A stretch of DNA of 64,000 bases, taken from contig CM019217.1 of NCBI GenBank assembly GCA_009741485.1, positions 46,307,814 through 46,371,813 on the forward strand. The letters run 5' to 3'. Source of the stretch: Malurus cyaneus samueli. Lineage: Eukaryota; Chordata; Aves; Passeriformes; Maluridae. Within the stretch, counting starts at the first letter, position 1; each line of letters opens with the position of its first letter. The notes under the pieces are model-generated. The model was not told where the DNA came from. It worked only from the letters and a program-made list of their open reading frames with translations, and did not search any database. A program made the position numbers and the translations under genes. Of the stretch, positions 12,801-25,309 are shown piece by piece.

Positions 12801-15019
12801 ACATGAAAAGAGAAGAACATAACTCGATAAATGATCTAACAAACCATTCAGCGACCTGGGCTTGGCATGACAAACATAATACAAAGTCCGACTCAATCAC
12901 TCATATCACTTTCTTCATGCAACATCTCCATTGTACATCCTCAGAGGGGGAAAAAAAAAAAACCACCCTACAGCAAAACCCCCAAACTACCCAACACAAA
13001 ATTAGGCTAGTTTCAAAGTGCATCTCAGTGACTCCATAAAAAAAAAGCAAAACAAAACTGCAATGCATCACAAGACAGTAGTGAGAAGTGACATGATGTG
13101 CTGTATCTTCTGACAGAAGAAACAGCCTCAACATGAAGAAGATAGGGGAAAGGGCAATACACCAAGTTAGCAAGCATGGAGAATTTTTCTTTACAGTTGG
13201 AAACTGGAAGGACTGAAGAATAATGTAATGTAAAGGAAAAGAATAGAAGAAATGCTAGACAAAAATTTGAAAAGCTCTGGAAAAGAGATGAATGAAAAAG
13301 AAAAACATCAGGTTTAAAACTAAAAATGCAACAACAAAAAGAAGTCCAAAACACTGTGAATTGTTTCCCATTTTTTTGGAGAAGTAAGATAGAGGGAAGA
13401 AGAGGGAGGATTCTGTGTATATACATAAAATATGCAGGGAAATAGGAACTAATATCTCCCTCCAGACATATACCTACTGATTTTTCTGTACTAACCCCTC
13501 CTGCAAAAAGATTGTGGGCAGACAGTATATCCTGTGAAGAGGCCTGATCCTGGTTAGGATCACTATATAACACATAAGGAGGCAAGATGTTGAGAAAGAA
13601 GAGGAGCAAGGCCATGACAACTCTTCAGCACAGCATGAGTGGCTGCACAGGTTTCTTAGGAAGCTGGTCCTGCTGGGAGACATGCACGTTGTAGAACGAA
13701 AGGGAAAAACAAAGGACTACATACGGAGGTAGCTGTTGATAGGGCCTTCATTGATGATTAGGTCACAAGAAACATTTTGGGTGCTTGTACTTAGGGTCTT
13801 CACCACAAGGGAATAATTGCCAAACTCTCCAAAATGATACTGAATCCTGCAAATGATAAAGGAAACAAAACTTGGTGAGCCACCAGTACATGCAGGTACC
13901 ACCGCAGCACTTAGGAGGGCTGAAAGCCTGAATGCTTTAGGAAAGGCAAGCCAAAAACTTGGACCAACACTGTGATCTAGCATGGAACTTGCCTTTTCCA
14001 AGCATTACCCTCCCCTAGCCCAACATCAATTCTTCACCACACATGCACTGCCATCATTTGTCTTCTTGAACTAGAGACTCCCTGCAAGAGAAACCAGGTG
14101 CTTCCACATGCTGCCTCAATGAACACCGTTTTGTCTCCTGCTTGCATCTAGATTCTTCCTGCACAATTCCAAAGTACACCATGTTACAGCAGTGGGGTGA
14201 AGATTGAACTCTAGGTCTAAACAGCTGGGCAAAAGGTGATGAGCAGACAATAATGAGGCACATAGCTCCACGGGGGAAAAAACCCAACAAACCAAACCAA
14301 CACAAATATAGGATACGGCTATCCACGTATTCCCTGGGGCTGGGCCACGTACTTGCAGAGCTCTCTGTCACCCACAGAGCTGTTGAGCAGCAGGGTGAGT
14401 GGATGCTGGGTATCAACCATTACCGACGCCATGCCTGGTTTTCTCAGGCTCTCGTTGCTTGGTGGGACAAATGCCAGGAACTGATACAAGCACTGTGGAA
14501 GAAGAGGGTGAAGGGAGCTCATTAGTGCCAAAGGAGAGTGAAAGGGGGTTCTGCCTTGCACGGTGGCAAAGACGAGGGAAGATGCCACGGGGCTGGAGCA
14601 GCTCCTGCTGCGAGAATTCCCTGCGTGCTGCTCGAAGGTAAAACCGAGCGAAGCGACCTAACGGAGCCACGGGGAGCCGCCGGAGAAGCCGAGCAGCCCC
14701 GCCGCGGGCCGGGCTGTCAGAAGCGGAGGCCGGGTGGTGACCCCCGCCCGGCACAGCCCCTCACCTGGTGGCAGGAGCCGGAGCGGGCGGCGAGGCGCAG
14801 GCCCGGGGCGGGCAGCTCGTTGAGGACGAGCAGAAGCGCCTGCCGGTCCATCCGCCCGAGCGCCGCCGCTCCGCGCCGCCCGCCGCGGGGCCCGGGCGCG
14901 CCCTGCCCGTCGGCTGCGAGAGCGGGCTCGACAGGCCGGGCGCCATCAGCACGCGCCAGCGCCGCCAACACCGCGGCCGCCAGCGCCAGCGCCGCCGCCA
15001 GCCCCGCCGCCGCCGCCAT
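3824..15019 (-). CDS. HGSNAT: Heparan-alpha-glucosaminide N-acetyltransferase (complete, 17 coding exons)
   Basis: HGSNAT is a lysosomal multi-pass membrane enzyme that moves an acetyl group from cytosolic acetyl-CoA to terminal glucosamine of heparan sulfate. Its loss in humans causes Sanfilippo C disease. Exons in transcript order: 14765-15019, 14353-14492, 13725-13846, 12729-12798, 12014-12083, 10835-10941, 10308-10384, 9661-9691, 8633-8793, 8195-8304, 7381-7502, 6869-6995, 6668-6754, 5451-5528, 5272-5342, 5025-5137, 3824-4005. They sum to 1923 nt with every phase agreeing, giving 640 aa; human isoforms are 635 or 663. A signal peptide (about 1-25) is followed by a luminal domain with GEFGNYSL, a first membrane segment near 174-194, and about ten more. 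The active-site histidine of the family is kept in FFKHESWNG (His276 here). The C-terminus YRKRIFWKI matches the human ending. The start is the ATG with the signal peptide directly after it; an upstream in-frame ATG exists but would remove the N-terminal signal. Confidence 0.95.
4006..5024 (-). other. HGSNAT: HGSNAT intron 16
   Basis: About 1.0 kb between the last two coding exons, with a GTCAGT donor and a TTCCTTTCAG acceptor on the - strand. The sequence is unique, and I see nothing else in it. Confidence 0.85.
5529..6667 (-). other. HGSNAT: HGSNAT intron 13
   Basis: About 1.1 kb between the exon encoding the [13 protein letters not shown] stretch and the exon starting AGKITLLYK. The next exon's acceptor is the less pyrimidine-rich TTATAAG. 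No repeat or other gene was recognised. Confidence 0.85.
7503..8194 (-). other. HGSNAT: HGSNAT intron 10
   Basis: This 692-base intron has a GTGAGT donor and a CATGCAG acceptor on the - strand. I see nothing else in it. Confidence 0.85.
8794..9660 (-). other. HGSNAT: HGSNAT intron 8
   Basis: This 867-base intron separates the 31-base exon at 9661-9691 from the exon starting FVFIMG. It splits the Trp codon of the FPWF motif. No other feature was recognised. Confidence 0.85.
9661..9691 (-). CDS. HGSNAT: HGSNAT exon 8, a 31-bp microexon
   Basis: It contributes two bases of a Gly codon, nine codons (LTVADLVFP) and two bases of a Trp codon. It has TCTGTAG and GTAAGT borders on the - strand. The encoded stretch directly follows the catalytic-histidine exon and matches the human [10 protein letters not shown] segment. 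The exon is too short for ordinary ORF detection. Confidence 0.9.
9692..10307 (-). other. HGSNAT: HGSNAT intron 7
   Basis: A 616-base intron between the catalytic-histidine exon and the microexon. The sequence is unique with no other supported feature. Confidence 0.85.
10308..10384 (-). CDS. HGSNAT: HGSNAT exon 7, carrying the active-site histidine
   Basis: It encodes [17 protein letters not shown] followed by FFKHESWN. The His of the FKHxSWNG motif is the residue acetylated in the human enzyme (His269 in the 635-aa numbering), predicted here as residue 276. The catalytic centre therefore appears intact. Confidence 0.92.
10385..10834 (-). other. HGSNAT: HGSNAT intron 6
   Basis: A 450-base intron with a GTGAGC donor and a T-rich acceptor ending TTTTTAG on the - strand. 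Nothing else was seen. Confidence 0.85.
10942..12013 (-). other. HGSNAT: HGSNAT intron 5
   Basis: A 1.07-kb intron between the exon ending RMINS and the exon starting ELGSP. The sequence is unique and no other feature is supported. Confidence 0.85.
12084..12728 (-). other. HGSNAT: HGSNAT intron 4
   Basis: A 645-base intron after the first membrane-segment exon. No repeat or gene was recognised inside it. Confidence 0.85.
12799..13724 (-). other. HGSNAT: HGSNAT intron 3, with a purine-rich tract
   Basis: A 926-base intron. Between about 13100 and 13440 the + strand is strongly A/G-biased, so the transcribed strand is pyrimidine-rich. This creates a 196-codon open frame on the - strand that has no domain character and is best read as a composition artefact. 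Confidence 0.8.
13847..14352 (-). other. HGSNAT: HGSNAT intron 2
   Basis: A 506-base intron with a GTACGT donor and a CATTTGCAG acceptor on the - strand. Nothing else was seen. Confidence 0.85.
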
Positions 15020-15370
15020 CGCGCCGCGCTCCGCTCTCCGCCCCGGGGCGGGGCCGCCGCCCACCGCCCCGCGCTGCCGCTCCTCCCGGTGTTTTCCGGG
15101 GTCGAGCGTCCCTGCCCGCGCCGGCTGCGGCTCGGGCCCGCCTGCGCGGAAAGCCGGGAGGATGGGCGGCGAGGCGAGCGTCGAGCTTGCAGCCGCCTTT
15201 AACACGTCTCGCTGCCACGCGTGGCCTCTCTCCGCAGGCTGCAGGAGCGCCGTGTCTGCGGGACGGCTGGAGAACCGGCGCTGAAAAAGCCGTACAGGAG
15301 CTCATCCCCGGGCTGGGAAGAGGGTCCTGCTTAGCCTTCATCTTTCACGGAGGATGCGGAAGGCACGGCC
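14600..15370. promoter_or_regulatory. CpG-island bidirectional promoter between HGSNAT and POMK
   Basis: This stretch is very GC- and CpG-rich, with G/C boxes such as CCCCGGGGCGGGGCC near 15042. It spans HGSNAT coding exon 1 (reading left) and the POMK 5' leader (reading right). The two start codons, at 15019 on the - strand and 15371 on the + strand, are separated by 351 bases. No TATA box was seen. A 12-base perfect palindrome GCCACGCGTGGC lies at 15214-15225. The layout is typical of divergent housekeeping gene pairs, and shared regulation is an inference from it. Confidence 0.75.
14765..15019 (-). CDS. HGSNAT: HGSNAT coding exon 1 (signal peptide plus start of luminal domain)
   Basis: It encodes 85 residues. 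An Ala/Leu-rich signal peptide occupies residues 1 to about 25 and is followed by a Gly/Arg/Pro-rich linker. The conserved [13 protein letters not shown] block comes next, and the exon ends in SCHQ at a GTGAGG donor. In the human gene, as I recall, the signal peptide and the MDQALLL block are on separate exons, so the two appear merged here. Confidence 0.85.
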
Positions 15371-16926
<1,556 letters not shown>

Positions 16927-19900
16927 TGAATTGTGAGGCAAACAACATACTGGAGTTGATGTTTTTCCTATAAGTGTAGCTTTCCTGAAGGACGAAATCC
17001 CTGTCCCCAGAACTGAGAAGAAGAGAACAACTGAACTTGTACTTCTTGACTGAGAAAAAAAATCCCCCAATCCTAGAGCTGTGCTAGCTTTCCGTTGGCA
17101 TGTTTAATGTACCATTGGAAGAGGAGGAGAGAGAAAAAGAAGTTTTGTGGGTGCAGGGGAAATTTGTTCCTTAAGAAATGATAAATTTTCTTTTGCAACA
17201 TTCCACAAGAAAATCTTAAAAATTACAGAAAAACAGCTAAAAAATTGGTCTGCTTTAATTTGTTGGCAGAGAACTGGAGAGCAGAGACCATGGCAAGCCC
17301 CCCACAAGCTGTGTGCTGATTCCTGTGGCTTTGGCCCATGTTGTATCCACAAAGCCCTCAACTGCTTTCCCATGGAATCAAAGCAGTGGTCACTCAGAAA
17401 GAAGTAATCCAGTTCACTTCAGATTTTGATGAGCTCCAGTGCCAGAGCTCCAGTGGAAGTCTCTCCCTGCTGCATTGGGCATAGGTTGTTTTTGGAGCTG
17501 TACAGCCATTGTTCTGCAGGCCCTGTATCCCACATCATCAAACATGTGGCCACTTTTGGAAGCAAGAAGGTGATGCAGATCCTGAAGAGTCAGCTTACAG
17601 ACACACATTCTTGGTTTTCAAGACTTTGTCCTGTGGTATTCTCAGATGGGTTCTTTAGAGATGAAGCTGTAGTCTCTTTGCTCTTCTGTAATCCACAGAA
17701 ATGACTTGGTGGAAAAGAGGAGAACAAAGAACTGAAAGAGAATGCAACTTCCACAGCAGCGAGCATTAAACACAAGCTTTGGAAAAGAAAATTTCTGTAT
17801 TCAGAGCATACAACTCTATTGGGTCTGAATTCAAAGTCCACTAAGCATAAAGGAAGGCTGCTAAACAGTTTCGGTGTGTTAGGAAAAAGCTTGTGGTACC
17901 TGCAGGGGTGTAACAGCCTGGTACCAACAGCTGGAGAGAAAGAATAATGATGCCTTAATCCAGCAGTAGGCTCACATTGGTGGGACTGGGATCTGGGATG
18001 TAATTGTTCCCTTGGTGAAAAAACAGGAATAATACGAATGAGAAACATGGACTCTGCCATTGTCTGCCTGAGGGCTTTCTGTGCTCTGGACTAAATCTCT
18101 GAAAGACTTAAGAGACAACTTTCATGTTTTGATTTGAGAGGTGGTTTGTAAGCAGAAAAATACATTGTCCTTTTTGCTGAAGAGTTTGGTTCTGTTCTTT
18201 TCTGTGCTGCTATTCCTCTTCACCTAACCAAGCCATGTTATGACTGCCCTGAGAACATGCAGTCAGTTCATATATATATGTTTAAATCCCGGGATCAGAA
18301 TTTTATTATAAATGGGAAATCTTTCCTGCAAATTAGTAAATTAATATCTGATACTATACAATGCCACCAGGAGCCCTTTAAAAGCTGCTGATTATGCCTT
18401 TCCTTCCCCTCTGGGCAGTCTGTTTTCTTAAATTAGATGAATTCTGCCATTTTTCACTTGTCAGTACTTCCTTGCAGCTTTCCTGCTCAGGTTGTCAGGA
18501 GGCAAAGCCCAGAAGTCAGGGTCTCCAAAAGAAAGCAGTGATTTTGGATGCTTCAGGTTTGTTTTGGACTTTGACTTGAAACACCTAAAAGAAGCCTGGG
18601 GAAAAGGAATGCTCTGTTTTAAGTGCGTCATCCAGCCCATGAACTCTTGACTTGTTATTGTTAGGGTTAGAGTTCTCCAGTTCCAGCATGAATACAGGAC
18701 GTGCAACAGTTGGAAAAGTCTCCTGTTACAGCTCCTTGAAGCCAGGGACCGGGCTTTAAAGGGCCAACAGTCAAATCTTTTGCACATCTTTTGCATGTTC
18801 CCCCCACAGTAACTCGTTACCTTTCATTAGCCATCATGTATACTTGAAAGGAAAATCAGCATCTGATGACTGTGAATAACCATCCCATGAGGGGTTTTTG
18901 TGAGTGTAGCAAGGACAGACAAGAACCTGACAAGCATCTTGTGCTGGTCTCCTGGGTTAAGACAAGCTTCTGCGGGGGTTCTTGCTCTTTTGTGTACTGT
19001 TGCAGCTTGCAAATAGCCATACTAATTTCACAGAGTGGAAAAAGTGAGGAAAAATTCTGATTTTGCATAATTACTTTGCCATGGAGATGACTCTCTCTGT
19101 TCCTGGATGAAGCAGTTACAAATTTTTTTAGGAAAAAACATGTCCCTAAACATTCACTCAGAGCAATGGGTTCTCCACATCTCTTCCCCATGCCCTCTCC
19201 AGCTTGTGTGTTGTCCAGCATTGTATTTCAGCAGGAATAAATCAGATTTGTTCTGAATACAACATTATGGAGCTGCAGTTTCTTTTTTGGGATGTTTCTG
19301 TCCATGAGGAAACACTAGATGGCAGCATGGTCAGTCTAGCATTAGTTATTAACAGCTGGCTCTTAAGCCCAAACATAGCGAGAATCTGGCCTTGCAGGCA
19401 GTATTTTAGAATTTTGCAAAATTCCATAAATCTCATCGTGTTTGCATTAGTGAGTCTGAAGGAACAAGACAGATAGATACAAGGGTTGTCGTATTAGCCA
19501 CACATGCCACACATACCACTTCCCTTTTAGCTTGCTCATGGTATTTGTGTACTTTACTGTCCATTTCTATCTTAGCCTGGCAAGACCAAAACCAAGTTTG
19601 TGTGTCAGCTCTTTCCAGTCTTTCAGTAAAATCAGACATTTGTACTCTATGCATCTTTCTGTTCTTCCCTGCTAACTCCTTCTGCATCTCATAATTGCAT
19701 GAATCCAGTCCTTCCCAAATTTTCAGCTTCTTTTCCCCTTAAAGAGAAGAGGCAAGGAAACACAGAGAGTGGGAAAAGAAGCAGGACAGTCCCACATGCA
19801 GTACTCTCCCCTCTCTCCAAATCTCTTTTCTGGGTATTTCAGTCTTTACCACCAATCAAAGCTTTTGATAAACATTCAGGGACTTTGCTGCCTCAGTACA

Positions 19901-22900
19901 AGCAGCTTTTGTATGTCTAGTGGAAAGCATCAAAAGATGAAGGTCAGGAAGAGGCCTGCTCACAGCTGGGAGCCTGCAAGCCCCTCTCTACTCACTTGCT
20001 CCCCAACCAGCTCTAGAACAATGGGCATGACCTCCCTTGCTAAGACCTCTGCCACAGATTTGGCTAATCTCAACAACAGCTGCTGGTTCTTATCTCAGGC
20101 TCAGATAAAGTGTACCACATTCCCTGTCCTTTCCCACAAAAGGTGCTTCTCTAGGAATGGTCATTGCCATGTGTCCTTTTGTATTACTGCTCTTCCATCC
20201 TAAATGTCCAGTCGAAGAAACTGCACAAAGATGGAGAAGGACAAGAAGGACAGGTACAGAAAACTTCAGAGGAGGTTTCCCAAACCACCCTAGGTAGTCA
20301 GTGCCAAGGCAGATATGATCCCAGTTGTTCCAGGGCTTTTGTTTGCTGTCATTACCAAGATGGAGGCCCTGGGTCTGGCCCCTCTCCAAGGGACAGGACA
20401 ACTCTTTTGCTGAGGTCTGTGTAACCACCTTCCCCTTCCCTTTTGGGCAATGCCTCCTCTGCCATCCCTGCAGCAGTCCCACAGCATACTGCACCCACCC
20501 CCACCCAACCAACTGCTAGACAAAGAATCAAAGCAGAAATGGTCTGCCAGACTCAGACTCAGGAAATAGCGCCTGGTTCCCTGACTGAACTCTGGTGGGA
20601 CACTGCTGTGCTAACAGTGGAGGACACCAGGAGACCTAGGGCATGGAGCTGAGCCTGCTGACAGTGTGGCTGCAGGTGTCAGCTGTGTCAGGGCTCACTG
20701 CCTTGGTCCAGTGATGTTGCCAAAATAAATTCCCAGTGGATTTCCCACTGAAGTTGAGCCCTTATCAGGTGGGTTTGTACCACAGGTTACAGAATGGAAA
20801 CTGCCTGTCTCAGAGCAGAGTTTGACATTCAGTTCAAACCCACTGCTCCTTTCATTATTTCCTTGGAGCCATCCAAGGAATAGCACTGTCAAGGTTGTGC
20901 TGTTTTCCTTCCCAAACTGCATGCTGGCTGCACTCTTCTGGGGAGTCAAGTCTGATGTAGCATTTCCCATTTTGCGCTATGGACTTCAGACTACATCCTA
21001 AAAGGACTCCTATAACACTAAATCCTGTAGGGGTGAGCAGCCTTTATGGCAGCTCATCTGTATGTTTGACACCATCAGATTTAAAAAGTAGCACATGAAT
21101 ATCTACAGCAGCTCTTACCTAGGTCTGGTTAAAAGCTGAGGAAAATAATGGACACAATGTATTTAATTGAACATTTGTTTGATTTTTTTTCTTTTTTTGC
21201 AGGATAGTTTGAAAATCTAGGTTGCTCTATATTTAATAGAGCGGTAACTTTAAAATGTATCAGAAGTTTAGAATACCACACAAACTTTTTGAAATTCTGT
21301 CACAAGCTCTAAAATAATATTTTCCTTTGGTGCCACATAAACAAAACATCAGATCATTATCTTTGTGAAACAGAGGCAGTTCTGTTTGCCAAATATAATT
21401 TGTGAGGTATTTGGCAGAATATGCAACTGTAAACCGATTCTATCATTATGACTGTTATGTCTTACCAACAGTCAAGAGACCCTGGGAACAAGAAAAAAGT
21501 GGTTCTCGAGTTCTTCTAGCATGATATAATGTGTACATTTGTAAAGTCCAACCAAATAAATTACATGCTAGATAGTACTTTTAAAAAAGAAAAAGGATTT
21601 TGTGGTTTTATTTTAATTGAGACACTGTATACTTGAGATAATCACATGATTTCCAATAATTGTCAATCTCTGTTCAGAAGTCTATAATCCAGTATTTATC
21701 AGGATTAAATGGTGAATTTATTTACATTACAATGATATTTTTGTCTCAGCAATTTTTGATTCTGTTTAACTCTGGCTAACTCAAAATCCATTAAAAATTA
21801 CACACACACACAGATTCTTTGGCCATAATTTTCAAAAGACCAAGCTTACTGTTTCAGCATTCACATTTTGGATATGCAGTAACTGGATTTTAAAAACTGA
21901 TAGCATTCAGTAGCTCTCAGTCAATTTTCTAGTAGTTGCTGGATGCTAATGACCTTTGGAAAGTGAATTCTTTCCCTGTAGAGCTGGAAGACCCTCTTAA
22001 ATAATTCTCTTGATAAATCTATGACACCAAAGATGGTACTTTTATCAAGCACACTCTGGATTTCTTTGTGGAATGAACAAAGTCTCCACTTCTGTTAAAG
22101 TTGGGATTTTTATGTGTTTTTCTCCCAAAGAGCTCATTCCTGGGATGGAGGAGGCGTGGAGTGTTGTGTCTAACTCAAACTGAAACTCCCACAGTGTACG
22201 TGCCTGTAATGTTGAAAATTTAGCCCCTAAGCTTGGGTCTCCATTACCTATGTTTAGTTTATGCCAGTGCCATGTATTATTATTACATATTATTAATTTG
22301 GTGCCTACATGCTTTGATCATAGGCCAGGATTCTGCAGGTCAGATGCTACAAAGGCACAGCACAAAATGACAGTCTTTTGCCTACACTCAGCTTTAGATA
22401 AGAAAATATAAGACAACTTATGTCCTCATGCATGAACAGCACACACCCATCACACCTCATCCAAGCCACAAATAAACATGCTACATAATCTATACCAACA
22501 GGTAACACAATTTCCCACACACAAAGGCCTGACTATGCTCTAGCCAAATTCAAGAGCTGCTTTCATTCCCACTTCTGAATATGCTGTAGGGGCCTAAGAT
22601 TGAAACAAAAGGCCAATCTATAAAAGGAAATAAAAGTGTACCAGACAAGCTACAGGCTACAAACAAAAGAGTCAACAAACTTTGGTGTTTGAACCAGGCT
22701 CCTCAAGGAAGTCATGCAGAAAGTCTGCATCCCCAGAACTCCTATCTCTACAGGCTGGTAAGGGGAAGATTACCCCTTTTCCTTAGGTTTGCAAGGCTGT
22801 CACACTCAGGGCAGTGCCAGATGTGCTCCTCAGTCTAACTCTGTCTTACCCACTGATTCACATTTACTAAAATCAGAGGGGTATGTGGAAGAAGAAAATC

Positions 22901-24861
22901 TGTCTCTGCCTGTCTTGTAGATTGGGGGCGGGTAGATTATCAGAGTCTTAAATCAAGCATTTCATTACATCAAGTGGACCAGGCAAGGCTGAGTGAGGCA
23001 AAGTTGCTGTGTGCTGGAAGCTGCAGAGAAAATTCCAGGACCTGAGGTCATGCTTTGTGGATGCAGGCCTTGGTTTCCTTTGCATGGGAAGCTGCATGCA
23101 GAGTTGTGGGATGTTCCAGTCCCTTCCAGGGTTGTTCACAGCAAGCTGTGGGGTTAATACAAAAAGTGTCTTTAGTTACAGCTTAAATACAGCTTCTCTC
23201 CTCCTCGTACAAGGGAGCCTGATCTCAGCTGAGGTCTAGAGATAGTAGTGCAATATAAAGAGCACTGAAGTTACTTACATTTGTTTTTCCACTTTTCTTC
23301 CGAAGATGTGTAATGCTTTCTTGTCAGGGTTGTTAGCAGAAAAGTTCAACATACTAAAAGGCAAATAAAAAGCCTCAACTTCACAAGAAACTGCTTAAAA
23401 TCCCTGTGAAACCACGCTTAATTAACTGTCTTTTGTCGTGTTGCGTAAGTCACTTTTTTTTATCTCTCTTAGCGGTTTCCACAGTTCTGTGCATGGGTGC
23501 CATCGCAATTTAATGACCTAGAATTATGTCTAATTGCTGTTCTATCCTCCTTTCCCACACCATGTGGGGCAAGGAACTTTTCTCATGACAACAGTGCCTT
23601 AGGTTTTTGTTTTTTATATTGTCATTTTCACACATATTCTTTTATGTGCTGATCTAAGAGCTCTTAAAATGAATCTATTCCATACCGTGGAAAAATGGAA
23701 AGAGGAAGACTTGGAACCTCTTGAAGTGAGAACACAGCTCCCCAAAGGACAGAGTTTCCCCAGGCTGATGAGACAGTGGCAAAGCAAGTGCCATCCAAAT
23801 GAGATGTCTAGACTCCTGACACTCAGTCAGGGAACAGAGCATTTCCCAGGCGCAGGAGGTGTTATTCTGAATGTTTGACATAGGTTAGAGAAATCATGCC
23901 ATAAAAATGCTGGGGTTTTCCCCCTTTATGGTCCTACAAAGAGTGAAGAGAGGTAACTGTAACACAAGCACATACCCCAAATATACACGAAGCAGAGGGA
24001 CATGAACCGTATCCCTGATGTCCACATTGTAACAGTTCTGGTATCTGCAGGAAGATACTGTAAAAGGAAGTATCAGTGGCAGAAGTGGATAGAAACAAGC
24101 AGAAGATCCAAGTGAAAAGCACGCCTAACCTCTCATGTAGCTCGAACATTCCATATCAGGCAGTAGGGAAAAAAAAAGTTTGTGTGCATTTGAGTGTTAG
24201 AGCAGCTTAGTTTATCTGCGTCTCATTATGGAGTTCAGAAAACTCTTCACAGTTCTCAGCTGAAACGCTAGCAGAATCCTAGAATTGTGCTCTTTGGCAT
24301 TAGGAGCACATGGACCATCGATTAAGCTATGTTATTCCAGCATCTGAATATCCAGCAACTCTCATTTTGGCACAATAAACCCGCCCCCCCCTCACAAATC
24401 TTTCAGAAACGGGTCTATTTTGACAAATTTAAACTTTCACATTTAGTTCCTATGTGCAAAGCCAGAGCTCATGACAGTCTGAACCTCTTTTTCTTTCAAC
24501 ACCACACACTGCAGAACTGCATACCACATGATTCTGCTGCTGCTGCATGAGCACCGACCCACCAGGAGGTGACTCCATGCCTGCCAGAAGCTTCTAGAGC
24601 TTCTCCACACTCCTCCTGGTCCCACACCCATCTGTGCCTTTCCTTTTGGATGCTGGCACCACAAAAACAAAACACTTTGTTATATCCCCTGAGCCCATAT
24701 CCCTGGAGAGAAGCAATCCCTTCTGCGTGTCCTCTCTGCAAGGATCTGGTAGCTGGAGGGGAAATGAAAGTATGGGAACGTGCCCCAGGGCCCCACAGAC
24801 AGTCCAGAAAAATGAGATTTGTTACCCAGCATGCGACAAGCCGGTAATCACACACCTGAAA
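16927..24861. other. POMK 3' UTR and intergenic region without a recognised gene
   Basis: The left part must include the POMK 3' UTR. Its end is unclear: an ATTAAA is at 17765-17770, and AATAAA hexamers are at 19236-19241 and 21555-21560. From about 21100 to 22330 the DNA is markedly AT-rich, with T runs and UTR-like composition. The open frames here are short, unsupported by splice sites or recognisable motifs, and not called. The human interval between POMK and SMIM19 holds CHRNB3, CHRNA6, THAP1, RNF170, HOOK3 and FNTA as I recall; I see no exon of any of them. Confidence 0.6.
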
Positions 24862-24869
24862 GAGACACT

Positions 24870-25155
24870 GATTATTCCTGAAAGGAGGGTGCAGCCAGGC
24901 GGGGGTCAGCCTTTTCTCCAAGGTAGTAAGTGACAGGACAAGAGGCCTTAAGGTGGCCTTAAGCTGCGCCAGCATAGGTTCAGGTTGCACATTAGGAGGG
25001 ATTTCTTCACAGAAAGGGTGATTTGACACTGGAACGGAATGCCCAGGGAGGTGGGGGAGTCATTGTCTCTGGACTCTCTGGTTGACAAAGTGGTGTCTGG
25101 ACATAGCTTGGACTCGACGGTCTCAGTCAGAGCTCTTTTACAACCTGTGATTTAC
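24870..25155 (+). mobile_element. CR1 LINE 3' fragment
   Basis: The sequence follows the typical avian CR1 3' end. It has GGGTGCAGCCAGGCGGGGGT, a CTCCAAG block, GACAGGACAAGAGG, GGAGGGATTTCTTCACAG, AAAGGGTGAT, TGGAACGGAATGCCCAGGGA and GGTGGGGGAGTCA, then GACTCGACGGTCTCAG and a degraded CAACCTGTGATT tail. It is 5'-truncated, as most CR1 copies are, and has lost part of the segment before the tail. Divergence from the consensus suggests an old copy. It ends about 170 bases before the SMIM19 CpG island. Confidence 0.85.
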
Positions 25156-25309
25156 AGTTGCACAAACCCAGGTGCTCGGTGGAGTATTGCACATCAGGCG
25201 CGACGACTATCAAAATTTTCTTCTATCTATGCATTTTAGCAGGCGGCAGCATTACTGTTCACCGGCGCAGTTTACACTCAGCATTATTTATCATTCATTA
25301 TTCCCCTCA

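Noticed and set aside
13025..13615. 196-codon open frame on the - strand
   Set aside because: Lies inside an HGSNAT intron over an A/G-rich + strand tract; Phe/Leu/Ser-rich without domain pattern, so a composition artefact.
14538..15341. Open frames of 130-250 codons on both strands between HGSNAT and POMK
   Set aside because: They shadow HGSNAT exon 1 and the CpG island; only the frame carrying the signal peptide and MDRQALLL block matches a protein.
20090..20512. Overlapping 140-144 codon open frames on both strands in the intergenic region
   Set aside because: No conserved motif, no splice context, no promoter; compatible with chance in moderately GC-rich DNA.
24496..25029. 177-codon open frame on the - strand
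   Set aside because: Partly antisense to the CR1 fragment; no recognisable protein or splice signals.
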